Shown here: positions 52,430 to 61,080 of the stretch, one piece after another
How positions within the stretch are numbered: the stretch's first letter is position 1
Layout of the letters: every line of letters starts with the position of its first letter
NCBI GenBank assembly: GCA_964610315.1
Contig: CAZSVM010000015.1
Location: 1-64,000, forward strand
Source of the DNA: JAQVEM01 sp964610315
GTDB taxonomy: Bacteria > Actinomycetota > Humimicrobiia > Humimicrobiales > Humimicrobiaceae
Length of the DNA: 64,000 nt
Direction of reading: 5' to 3'
Position numbers and translations under genes: made by a program
Notes under the pieces: generated by a model
What the model saw: the letters and a program-made list of their open reading frames with translations, nothing else
Databases searched by the model: none
Told to the model about the DNA's origin: nothing

Positions 52430-53638
52430 TTACTCCGTTATCTTGGTAACACTGCCTGCTCCAATGGTCCTTCCGCCTTCACGGATGGCAAACCTCTGAC
52501 CTTCCTCCATGGCTATGGGAGATATCAGGTTTATTTCCATTTCAGTATTGTCTCCGGGCATTACCATCTCCACTCCTTCTTTTAAGGATATGGTTCCGGT
52601 AACATCAGTGGTTCTGAAATAAAACTGAGGCCTATATCCGTTAAAGAAAGGAGTGTGTCTTCCTCCCTCATCTTTGGAAAGCACATATACCTGGGCCTTA
52701 AAATGAAAATGGGGAGTAATGGAAGCCGGTTTAGCCACTACCTGGCCTCTTTCCACATCTTCTTTCTGTATCCCCCTTAGAAGCAGCCCCACATTATCTC
52801 CTGCCTGAGCTTCATCCAAAAGTTTTCTGAACATCTCTATACCGGTTATTACCGTCTTTTGTACCTTGGGTCTTATTCCCACTATCTCCACCGAATCCTG
52901 AAGGGCAATCTTTCCTCTTTCCACCCTGCCGGTAACTACGGTACCCCGGCCGGTAATGGAGAATATATCCTCTATGGGCATAAGGAAGGGTTTGTCCACA
53001 TCCCTCTGAGGGGTTTTTATGTAGGTATCTACTTTTTCCATAAGCTCCAGTATTACCTTACAGTCGGGGCAGGCTGCCTTATCGGTACAGCTGCAGTTCA
53101 TGGCCTTTAGAGCAGAGCCTTTTATTACCGGTATTTCATCTCCGGGGAACTCGTATTCGGTTAAAAGATCCCTTACTTCCATCTCCACCAGCTCGATAAG
53201 CTCGGGGTCATCTACCATATCTATCTTATTTAGAAATACCACGATGTAGGGAACCCCTACCTGTCTGGCTAAAAGTATATGCTCTCTGGTCTGGGGCATG
53301 GGGCCGTCTGCTGCTGAAACCACCAGAATTGCTCCATCCATCTGGGCTGCACCGGTAATCATATTTTTTACATAGTCCGCATGGCCGGGACAGTCCACAT
53401 GGGCATAGTGGCGGTTTGCAGTCTCATATTCCACGTGGGCAATGGCAATGGTTATGCCTCTTTCCTTTTCTTCGGGAGCATTGTCTATGGAATCAAAGGA
53501 CCTTTCCTCCACATTTAAGCCGGTACATTTTAAACACCTGGTAATGGCCGAGGTTAAGGTTGTTTTACCATGGTCCACATGGCCTATGGTTCCTATGTTT
53601 ATATGAGGCTTGGTTCTTTCAAATTTTTGCTTAGCCAT
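52430..53638 (-). CDS. tuf: Elongation factor Tu with a four-cysteine insert
   Basis: A 402-residue GTPase that delivers aminoacyl-tRNA. GHVDHGKTT, DCPGHADYVK and NKIDMVDD are the P-loop, G3 and G4 motifs, and GSAL the G5. Between G5 and the last helix of domain 1, Cys182, Cys184, Cys190 and Cys193 (NCSCTDKAACPDC) form a CxCx5CxxC set that could bind zinc; most EF-Tu have a short acidic loop here. Domains 2 and 3 are normal, ending GAGSVTKITE. Only one tuf is in the window, in the usual place after fusA. Confidence 0.97.
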   Translation of the reverse strand: MAKQKFERTKPHINIGTIGHVDHGKTTLTSAITRCLKCTGLNVEERSFDSIDNAPEEKERGITIAIAHVEYETANRHYAHVDCPGHADYVKNMITGAAQMDGAILVVSAADGPMPQTREHILLARQVGVPYIVVFLNKIDMVDDPELIELVEMEVRDLLTEYEFPGDEIPVIKGSALKAMNCSCTDKAACPDCKVILELMEKVDTYIKTPQRDVDKPFLMPIEDIFSITGRGTVVTGRVERGKIALQDSVEIVGIRPKVQKTVITGIEMFRKLLDEAQAGDNVGLLLRGIQKEDVERGQVVAKPASITPHFHFKAQVYVLSKDEGGRHTPFFNGYRPQFYFRTTDVTGTISLKEGVEMVMPGDNTEMEINLISPIAMEEGQRFAIREGGRTIGAGSVTKITE

Positions 53639-53684
53639 AATATTTCCTTTCTTTATTTTAAATTTGAATTTTCATATTTATAAT

Positions 53685-55775
53685 TTAAACCGCAATTTTA
53701 CTTCCCTTGAACCTTTCTATAATTTCATCTGCAACTCTGGCTGGCGCAGGTTCATATTTTTTAAATTGCATAGTAAAAGTAGCCCGTCCCTGAGTCTTAG
53801 ACCGCAGGTCCGTAGCATATCCAAACATTTCAGCAAGCGGAACTTCCGCTCTTATAATTCTGTTTTTATTTCTTAATGTTACCGATAATATTTTTCCTCT
53901 TCTTGAATTAAGATCACCTATAACTTCTCCCATATATTCATCGGGAGCAACTACTTCCACGTCCATCACCGGTTCCAGTAAAATAGGAAGGCATTTTTTC
54001 ATAGCTTCTCTGAAAGCTTTAGAACCGGCAATTCTAAAAGCCATTTCCGAAGAGTCCACTTCATGATAGGATCCATCCAGAAGCGTAGCTTTTACATCAA
54101 CAACCGGGTACCCCGCTATTTCACCGCTCTGCATGGCATCTTCTATTCCCCTCTCAATGGGTTTAATAAATTCCTTTGGTATAATTCCGCCTTTCGTTTT
54201 GTCCTCAAACTCATAGCCTCTGCCGTATTCATTGGGTTCAAAACGGATTATTACATGACCATACTGGCCTCTTCCACCACTCTGCCTTATATATTTTCCC
54301 TCTACCTGAGCTTCTTTGGTTATGGTTTCCCGGTAGGATACCTGTGGTTTACCCACGTTTGCACTCACCCCAAATTCACGCAGCAGCCTATCTACTATAA
54401 TCTCCAGGTGCAGTTCTCCCATACCTGAAATAATGGTCTGCCCGGTTTCACTGTCGATTTCCATTTTAAAAGTGGGGTCCTCTTCAGCCAGTTTTGAAAG
54501 CGCATTAGCCAATTTTTCCTGATCTATCTTTGTTTTAGGTTCTATAGCAATCGACAATACCGGTTCAGGAAAACTAATAGACTCGTATTTGATGGGTTTA
54601 TCCGGATCACATATGGTATCGCCGGTATTCACATTCTTCAAACCCACCACTGCCACTATATCTCCACAGTAAGTCTCTTTTATTTCTTCCCTGCTGTTGG
54701 CATGCATCTCCAGCAATTTACTTATTCTGCTTTTCCCACCATTATTGGTATTCAGCACCTGCACTCCACTCTTCAAGGTTCCAGAATAAATTCTAAGATA
54801 ACTTAATTTTCCTACAAAGGGGTCCATAGTTATTTTAAAGATTAAACCGGAAAAAGGGGCTTCATCGCTTATTTTTCTTTCTATTTCCATATCATTATCC
54901 GGATTGATTCCTTTGGGGGAAGGTACATCCAGAGGAGAGGGGAGAAAATCTACTACTCCATCCAGCAGAGGCTGAACTCCTTTATTCTTAAAAGCAGCTC
55001 CGCAAAGTATCGGTACGCCATTTACATTAATAGTTATTTCTCTAATAGCTTTTTTTAATTCTTCTTCACTTATTTCAATATTTTCAACATATTTATTTAA
55101 AATATCATCATTATAATTGGCAATATTCTCAATAAGTTCCTGTCTGTATTTTTCAGCGGTAGATTTAAGTTCGGCAGGTATATCTTCGTATTCAAACCTT
55201 ATTCCCATTTCATCTTTATATATAATTGCTCTCATACTGATAAGATCAATTATTCCCCTAAAATCCTCTTCTTTACCAATGGGAATCTGTACCGGCAGCG
55301 GGTTTGCGCCCAGTTTTGTTTTAATCATATCCAGGACATAATAGAAATCTGCTCCGCTCCGATCCATTTTATTGACAAAAGCAATCCGAGGAACATTATA
55401 TTTATCAGCCTGCCTCCAAACTGTTTCGGACTGCGGCTCTACTCCTCCCACCGCACAGAATATGGCAATCATGCCGTCCAGTATACGCAGTGATCTTTCA
55501 ACCTCCACCGTAAAATCAACGTGGCCAGGGGTATCGATTATATTTATTTTGCGGTCTTTCCAGAAACAAGTAGTGGCTGCAGAAGTAATGGTAATTCCTC
55601 TTTCCTGTTCCTGAATCATCCAGTCCATGACCGCAGCACCATCATGAACTTCTCCTATCTTATAAGTTTTACCTGTATAATACAGGATACGTTCGGTGGT
55701 TGTGGTTTTACCTGCATCTATATGAGCAGTTATACCTATATTTCTTATATTTTTTAATGAAACCTGTCTGGTCAT
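53685..55775 (-). CDS. fusA: Elongation factor G
   Basis: A 696-residue translocation GTPase. NIGITAHIDAGKTTTTERIL and DTPGHVDFTVEVERSLR are G motifs; the five-domain length is normal. ATG at 55775 (MTRQVSLKNIRNIG) has AGGGTGAT upstream; a longer frame to 55946 would overlap rpsG by 152 bases and adds an unmatched head. NKMDRSG is the G4 motif. Confidence 0.97.
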   Translation of the reverse strand: MTRQVSLKNIRNIGITAHIDAGKTTTTERILYYTGKTYKIGEVHDGAAVMDWMIQEQERGITITSAATTCFWKDRKINIIDTPGHVDFTVEVERSLRILDGMIAIFCAVGGVEPQSETVWRQADKYNVPRIAFVNKMDRSGADFYYVLDMIKTKLGANPLPVQIPIGKEEDFRGIIDLISMRAIIYKDEMGIRFEYEDIPAELKSTAEKYRQELIENIANYNDDILNKYVENIEISEEELKKAIREITINVNGVPILCGAAFKNKGVQPLLDGVVDFLPSPLDVPSPKGINPDNDMEIERKISDEAPFSGLIFKITMDPFVGKLSYLRIYSGTLKSGVQVLNTNNGGKSRISKLLEMHANSREEIKETYCGDIVAVVGLKNVNTGDTICDPDKPIKYESISFPEPVLSIAIEPKTKIDQEKLANALSKLAEEDPTFKMEIDSETGQTIISGMGELHLEIIVDRLLREFGVSANVGKPQVSYRETITKEAQVEGKYIRQSGGRGQYGHVIIRFEPNEYGRGYEFEDKTKGGIIPKEFIKPIERGIEDAMQSGEIAGYPVVDVKATLLDGSYHEVDSSEMAFRIAGSKAFREAMKKCLPILLEPVMDVEVVAPDEYMGEVIGDLNSRRGKILSVTLRNKNRIIRAEVPLAEMFGYATDLRSKTQGRATFTMQFKKYEPAPARVADEIIERFKGSKIAV

Positions 55776-55794
55776 AATAATCACCCTGCTTATG

Positions 55795-56265
55795 CTACCA
55801 CCTATAATGTGCAAAAGCTCTGTTGGCCTCGGCCATTTTATGTAAGTCTTCCTTCTTTTTGATACTGCTTCCCGTATTGCTGGCACCATCGAGAATTTCC
55901 GCAGCCAGCCTTTCAGCCATAGTTTTCTCTTTCCTCTTAGCGGCAAAATCCACTATCCACCTGATAGCCAGCGTATTTGCCCTTTCCGTTGAAACCTCCA
56001 TGGGAACCTGATAGGTAGCTCCTCCTACTCTCCTGGGTTTCACTTCCAAAACCGGTTTTACATTATCTAGACACTTTTCCAGTATTACCAGGGGGTTCTC
56101 TTTGGTCTTTTCTCCAAGAATCTTTAGGCTTTCATATACTATGTTCTCGGCAATACTTTTTTTACCATCGGTCAAGACTTTATTAATTAACTGGGAAATA
56201 ATCCTGTTTTTATAAATAGGATCTACTTTTATTTTTCTTTTTCGAGGTCTTCCTTTTCTGGGCAT
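55795..56265 (-). CDS. rpsG: 30S ribosomal protein S7
   Basis: A 156-residue S7 that nucleates the 30S head. DPIYKNRIISQLINKVLTDGKKS and EVKPRRVGGATYQVPMEVST are diagnostic (cited in part). It lies between rpsL and fusA with 18- and 19-base gaps, the standard str order. Confidence 0.97.
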   Translation of the reverse strand: MPRKGRPRKRKIKVDPIYKNRIISQLINKVLTDGKKSIAENIVYESLKILGEKTKENPLVILEKCLDNVKPVLEVKPRRVGGATYQVPMEVSTERANTLAIRWIVDFAAKRKEKTMAERLAAEILDGASNTGSSIKKKEDLHKMAEANRAFAHYRW

Positions 56266-56283
56266 CTTACCACTCCTTATAAA

Positions 56284-56655
56284 TTACTTTGGTCTCTTTG
56301 CTCCATATCTGGAACGGGAAGATTTCCTGTCTTCAACCCCGGCAGTATCCAGTGTACCTCTGATAATCTTATATCTCACACCGGGTAGATCTTTCACCCT
56401 GCCGCCCCTTACCAGAACTATGGAATGTTCCTGCAAATTATGGCCAATCCCGGGGATATAGGCTGTAACTTCGACTCCATTGGTAAGCCTCACTCGGGCT
56501 ACCTTGCGCAGTGCCGAATTCGGCTTTTTAGGAGTAGAAGTATATACTCTGATACATACACCCCTTTTTAAAGGATTTTCCTGCAGGGCAGGGGTTTTCC
56601 TTTTCTTTTTTATCCTCTTTCTTCCTTTTTTAACCAGTTGACTTATAGTAGGCAT
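56284..56655 (-). CDS. rpsL: 30S ribosomal protein S12
   Basis: A 123-residue S12 at the decoding centre. TPKKPNSALRKVARVRLTNG and GGRVKDLPGVRYKIIRGTLD include both lysines (in KKPNS and VKDLPG) whose change gives streptomycin resistance, so sensitivity is predicted. It is the first gene after the promoter described upstream. Confidence 0.97.
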   Translation of the reverse strand: MPTISQLVKKGRKRIKKKRKTPALQENPLKRGVCIRVYTSTPKKPNSALRKVARVRLTNGVEVTAYIPGIGHNLQEHSIVLVRGGRVKDLPGVRYKIIRGTLDTAGVEDRKSSRSRYGAKRPK

Positions 56656-56745
56656 AAATACCTTTTCCTCTACCTCAATTTGACAATATTATTTGGTCAT
56701 AAAAATGATTAATTAATAGCCTTTTTTGAAGACACGAGAAAAGAG

Positions 56746-56772
56746 ATTATCATCTAAAAATTAAAATGTCAA
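56746..56772 (-). promoter_or_regulatory. Promoter for the str operon (rpsL)
   Basis: A perfect -35 TTGACA (56772-56767) and an extended -10 TGATAAT (GATAAT at 56751-56746) are spaced by 15 bases. They lie about 90 bases upstream of rpsL, between it and rpoC. The spacing is slightly short; TAATCT two bases later gives 17. Confidence 0.6.
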
Positions 56773-56813
56773 CATAAAAAAATGGCTACTTTTAAGTATT
56801 TTTTACTTATATT

Positions 56814-59800
56814 TTAAATATTAATTTCTATTTCTTTGGTGTCGTCTCCCTCTGATTCCTGAAGTATTTCAATTTCATCTTTATTGTCCTCTTTATAGCC
56901 GGGGTATTCCAGTTCATAATCCCTGAAACTGCCCATACCGGTTCCAGCAGGTATAGCTTTACCCAGTATTACATTTTCCTTTAATCCGGTTAAATTATCT
57001 ATTTTATTTTCCAGGGCGGCATCGGTTAAAACTCTGGTTGTTTCCTGAAATGATGCAGCTGAAAGAAAACTATCGGTTACCAGTGAAGCTTTGGTTATGC
57101 CCATTAAATTTTGAACAGCGGTAGCCGGCTTCTTCATATTGGAAATCAATCTATTATTCTCTTTTTCATAGTAAAGTCTGTCCACCAGCTGGCCGGGAAG
57201 GAAGCTGCTGTCTCCAGGATCGATTATGGTAATTTTTTTCAGCATCTGCCTTACTATTACTTCTATGTGCTTGTCATTAATATCCACACCCTGCGCCTTG
57301 TACACATTCTGTACTTCTCTTACCAGATACTGCTCGCATTCCTTTATTCCATTAATTCTTAAAATATCATGAGGATTTTTCGGTCCTTCGGTTAACTGGC
57401 TGCCAGCAGAAATCGTATCTCCGTTTTTTGTGCTTAATTTTGCTCTGGTTGGAACCTGGTAAGCCTTCTCCTGCTTCCCGTCTTTACTCTTTATGGTAAT
57501 CATCCTGAATCTAGAATCAATATCCTCGATTTCAATTTTTCCCGATATCTCTGCTATAAACGAATGCTCTTTGGGCTGTCTTGCTTCGAATAATTCCACT
57601 ACCCTCGGCAAACCACTGGTAATATCTATACCCTCAAAAGTTTTTTCGTGTTTATGCACATGGGTTTTTCTCTTAGCAGTAAGTATTAACTTGGCAAAGA
57701 CCTCTCCGACGTCAACATTTACTTTTTTATTTATCTGAAGTATTTCCCCTTTGGGGATAATTACATCAATAATATCCCCTTTTTCCATCTGAATCTGGAA
57801 TATCAATTTATGGGGGATATGCTCTATATCAATCTCAATGACTTCACTGGTGGTCTCTTCGGTAAAATCGGTCTTTTTAATATTCAATTCTGATAATAAC
57901 TCTTTTCTGAATACAAGCTTGCCCTCAACCGGTGATTTTATGGATCTCTGAATTACGGTACTGGCCACTCCGCCGGTATGAAAAGTACGCATGGTCAGCT
58001 GAGTACCCGGTTCACCGATGGACTGAGCAGCTATAATACCTACTGCTTCACCAATTTCAACTATCTTACCGGTAGCCAGATCTCTTCCGTAACATTTCTG
58101 GCAGACTCCCAATTCTGCTTCACAGGTCATAACCGAACGTACCTTGACACTTTCGATGTTGGCATGTATAAATTTCTGAATATGTTTTTCGGTAATTTCC
58201 TCGCCGCCCTTTATTATATTCTTTTTAGTATTGGGATTATCAACACCATCCAGACAGGTCCTTCCTATTAAATTAGTATTGGGTTCTCCCTCAAGGGTTA
58301 AAACATACAGACTTATTCCATCTTCGGTCTTACAGTCATTAATCCTTACCATGGTATCCTGGGCAACATCAACCAGTCTCCTGGTCAGATATCCCGAATC
58401 TGCGGTTCGCAGTGCAGTATCTGCAAGCCCCTGTCTTGCACCATGGGTAGATATAAAATATTCAAGCACGGTAAGTCCTTCCCTGAAATTGGACTTTATG
58501 GGACTATCTATTATATCCCCCCTGGCATTGGCTACCAATCCACGCATTCCAGCCAATTGTCGCAGCTGTTTTATATTCCCTCTGGCACCCGATGTAGCCA
58601 TCATATAAACAGGATTGAATCTGTTAAAATTCTTCTCCATAGCAGTGGCCACACTTTCATTCGCCTGAGACCAGGTTTGAATCAACCTCTGATGTCTTTC
58701 AAACTCCGTTATCAGACCCTGTTTATAATAATCTTCTATTTTTTCTATCTTCTTTTCCACTTTACTTAAAATTTTTGCCTTTTCGGATGGTACATCTATA
58801 TCATCTATCCCTATGGTCAGACCGGATCTGGTTGAATATTCAAAGCCGGTTTGTTTTACGGCATCCAGCATCTCCGTTACCACATTCTGAGGAAATCTGC
58901 TTATGCATTCGGCTATAATGGAAATTAGTTCCTTCTTGGATATTTCTTTGTTGACAAACTTATAGTCATCGGGTAGTGATTGATTGAATATTATCCTTCC
59001 TACGGTTGTCTTGATTACCTTGTCTTCAATTCTTACTTTTATGGGAGTATGCAGAGATATAAAACCATAATCATAACCCAGAATAGCTTCCTGAGGATCA
59101 TCATAAAATCTTTCCCTGCCATTTGATTTTTCCAGCTCGGAGGTTAAATAATATATTCCCAGAACCATATCCTGGGAGGGGACTACAACCGGTTCACCGC
59201 TGGCCGGTGATAATATATTATTTATGGACAGCATTAAAATCATAGCTTCCGCTTTTGCTTCATTGGATAGGGGAACATGTACAGCCATCTGATCGCCGTC
59301 AAAATCAGCATTAAAGGGAGGGCAAACCATGGGATGTATTTGTATAGCTTTTCCTTCGACCAGAACCGGCATAAAAGCCTGAATACCCAGACGGTGCAGG
59401 GTAGGAGCCCGGTTAAGCAGAACCGGATGGTTTTTGATTACTCCCTCCAATATATCCCAGACTTCATTACTTTCCTTTTCTACCATAGTTTTTGCACTTT
59501 TAATGTTCTGGGCAAATCCCTCGTCAACCAATTTTTTCATAACAAACGGTTTAAATAATTCCAGGGCTATTTTTTTGGGAAGTCCGCACTGCTCCAGCTT
59601 TAGATTGGGATTAACTACAATAACCGATCTTCCAGAATAGTCCACCCTTTTACCCAGAAGATTCTGTCTGAATCTGCCCTGTTTTCCTTTGAGCATATCG
59701 CTTAAAGATTTAAGGGGTCTATTTCCGGCGCCAACTACTGCTCTCCCTCTCCTGCCATTATCAAATAATGCATCTACAGCTTCCTGCAGCATTCTTTTCT

Positions 59801-61025
59801 CATTGTTGATAATAATTTCAGGAGCATCCAGTTCCAGGAGTTTTTTAAGTCTGTTATTTCTATTGATAACTCTTCTATACAGGTCATTCAAATCCGAGGT
59901 GGCGAATCTTCCTCCATCCAGTTGAACCATGGGCCTTAAATCCGGCGGTATTACCGGGAGCATATCAAGAATCATGTATTCCGGTTTATTATCCGAATCT
60001 ATGAATGAAGATAATATTTTTAATCTTTTTATGCTTCTGCTTCTTTTCTGACCCTTGGATTTCTTTATAATTTCTTTGAGCTCTTCTACTTCTTTTTTAC
60101 AGTCAATGTTCTTCAGTAATTCTTTTATGGCTTCCGCTCCCATTCCGCCCTTAAAATACTGGCCGTAAATTTCTTTCATCTTTTTAAATAAGGCTTCATC
60201 GGAAACCAGCATTTTTTCTTCTAAATTGAAGAAAAAGGTATCCGCTCTTTTTATAAGATCGATTTCTTCCTGGTATATTTCTTTTTCTTCTTGCAGAAGC
60301 ATTTCGGTCTCTTTTATAAATTTTGTTCTTCTCTCCTCCAGCTTTAATTCAAGGATTTCCTCCTCTTTTACCTTACTGTCCGCATCATCATCAAAATTTT
60401 CTTCTGCTTCTTTATTTTCCTCTTCTTCGGCCTCCATTAAATCCTTTTTATCACCAGCTTCATTATTCTCCATCATAAAATTGTCTTTATTCAATTCTAT
60501 TTCTTCCAGCCTAATCTGGTGTAATTCTTTTGCCCTGTCCGTTGCTTTCTGGCACAGTTTTTTAATTTCCTCCTCTTCGGCAGCTATTTTCTCTCTGTTT
60601 ATGGTGGTTATTATATAAGAATCAAAATAAAGTACTTTCTCCAGATCCTTGGGACTTATATCCAAGACATATCCCATTCTGCTGGGAACTCCCTTAAAAA
60701 ACCATATATGCGAAACAGGAGAGGCAAGCTCAATATGGCCCATCCTTTCTCTTCTTACATTTGCCCTGGTAACCTCAACTCCACATCTCTCACAAATTAT
60801 GCCTTTGAATCTAACTCTCTTATATTTTCCGCAGTAACATTCCCAGTCCTTGGTAGGGCCAAAAATTCTTTCACAGAAAAGCCCGTCTTTTTCCGGCTTT
60901 AAAGTTCTATAATTTATAGTTTCAGGCTTTTTCACCTCACCATTGGACCAGGATTTAATTTTTTCCGGCGAAGCGAGCCCGATCTTTATGGCATCAAAAT
61001 TATTTACATCTATATTTGCAACCAT
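56814..61025 (-). CDS. rpoC: RNA polymerase subunit beta' with long charged insert
   Basis: A 1403-residue beta' subunit. Zinc site 1 is CYCGKY...CERC (Cys63, 65, 78, 81); the active-site Mg2+ loop is NADFDGDQ (572-579); zinc site 2 is in CEAELGVCQKC. Residues about 145-265 are a Glu/Lys-rich coiled coil with a very acidic centre (EEEENKEAEENFDDDAD), in the position of the actinobacterial beta' insert. After it the sequence rejoins the core at YGQYFKGGMGAEAI. GGAGGT lies nine bases before ATG. Confidence 0.98.
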   Translation of the reverse strand: MVANIDVNNFDAIKIGLASPEKIKSWSNGEVKKPETINYRTLKPEKDGLFCERIFGPTKDWECYCGKYKRVRFKGIICERCGVEVTRANVRRERMGHIELASPVSHIWFFKGVPSRMGYVLDISPKDLEKVLYFDSYIITTINREKIAAEEEEIKKLCQKATDRAKELHQIRLEEIELNKDNFMMENNEAGDKKDLMEAEEEENKEAEENFDDDADSKVKEEEILELKLEERRTKFIKETEMLLQEEKEIYQEEIDLIKRADTFFFNLEEKMLVSDEALFKKMKEIYGQYFKGGMGAEAIKELLKNIDCKKEVEELKEIIKKSKGQKRSRSIKRLKILSSFIDSDNKPEYMILDMLPVIPPDLRPMVQLDGGRFATSDLNDLYRRVINRNNRLKKLLELDAPEIIINNEKRMLQEAVDALFDNGRRGRAVVGAGNRPLKSLSDMLKGKQGRFRQNLLGKRVDYSGRSVIVVNPNLKLEQCGLPKKIALELFKPFVMKKLVDEGFAQNIKSAKTMVEKESNEVWDILEGVIKNHPVLLNRAPTLHRLGIQAFMPVLVEGKAIQIHPMVCPPFNADFDGDQMAVHVPLSNEAKAEAMILMLSINNILSPASGEPVVVPSQDMVLGIYYLTSELEKSNGRERFYDDPQEAILGYDYGFISLHTPIKVRIEDKVIKTTVGRIIFNQSLPDDYKFVNKEISKKELISIIAECISRFPQNVVTEMLDAVKQTGFEYSTRSGLTIGIDDIDVPSEKAKILSKVEKKIEKIEDYYKQGLITEFERHQRLIQTWSQANESVATAMEKNFNRFNPVYMMATSGARGNIKQLRQLAGMRGLVANARGDIIDSPIKSNFREGLTVLEYFISTHGARQGLADTALRTADSGYLTRRLVDVAQDTMVRINDCKTEDGISLYVLTLEGEPNTNLIGRTCLDGVDNPNTKKNIIKGGEEITEKHIQKFIHANIESVKVRSVMTCEAELGVCQKCYGRDLATGKIVEIGEAVGIIAAQSIGEPGTQLTMRTFHTGGVASTVIQRSIKSPVEGKLVFRKELLSELNIKKTDFTEETTSEVIEIDIEHIPHKLIFQIQMEKGDIIDVIIPKGEILQINKKVNVDVGEVFAKLILTAKRKTHVHKHEKTFEGIDITSGLPRVVELFEARQPKEHSFIAEISGKIEIEDIDSRFRMITIKSKDGKQEKAYQVPTRAKLSTKNGDTISAGSQLTEGPKNPHDILRINGIKECEQYLVREVQNVYKAQGVDINDKHIEVIVRQMLKKITIIDPGDSSFLPGQLVDRLYYEKENNRLISNMKKPATAVQNLMGITKASLVTDSFLSAASFQETTRVLTDAALENKIDNLTGLKENVILGKAIPAGTGMGSFRDYELEYPGYKEDNKDEIEILQESEGDDTKEIEINI

Positions 61026-61080
61026 TTATAAAATACCTCCAAATTAATTTGATTAGAATTAAGTAATACTAATCATTATT

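Noticed and set aside
55776..55946. Longer fusA start
   Set aside because: The head does not match EF-G, overlaps rpsG heavily, and the ATG at 55775 has a good Shine-Dalgarno.
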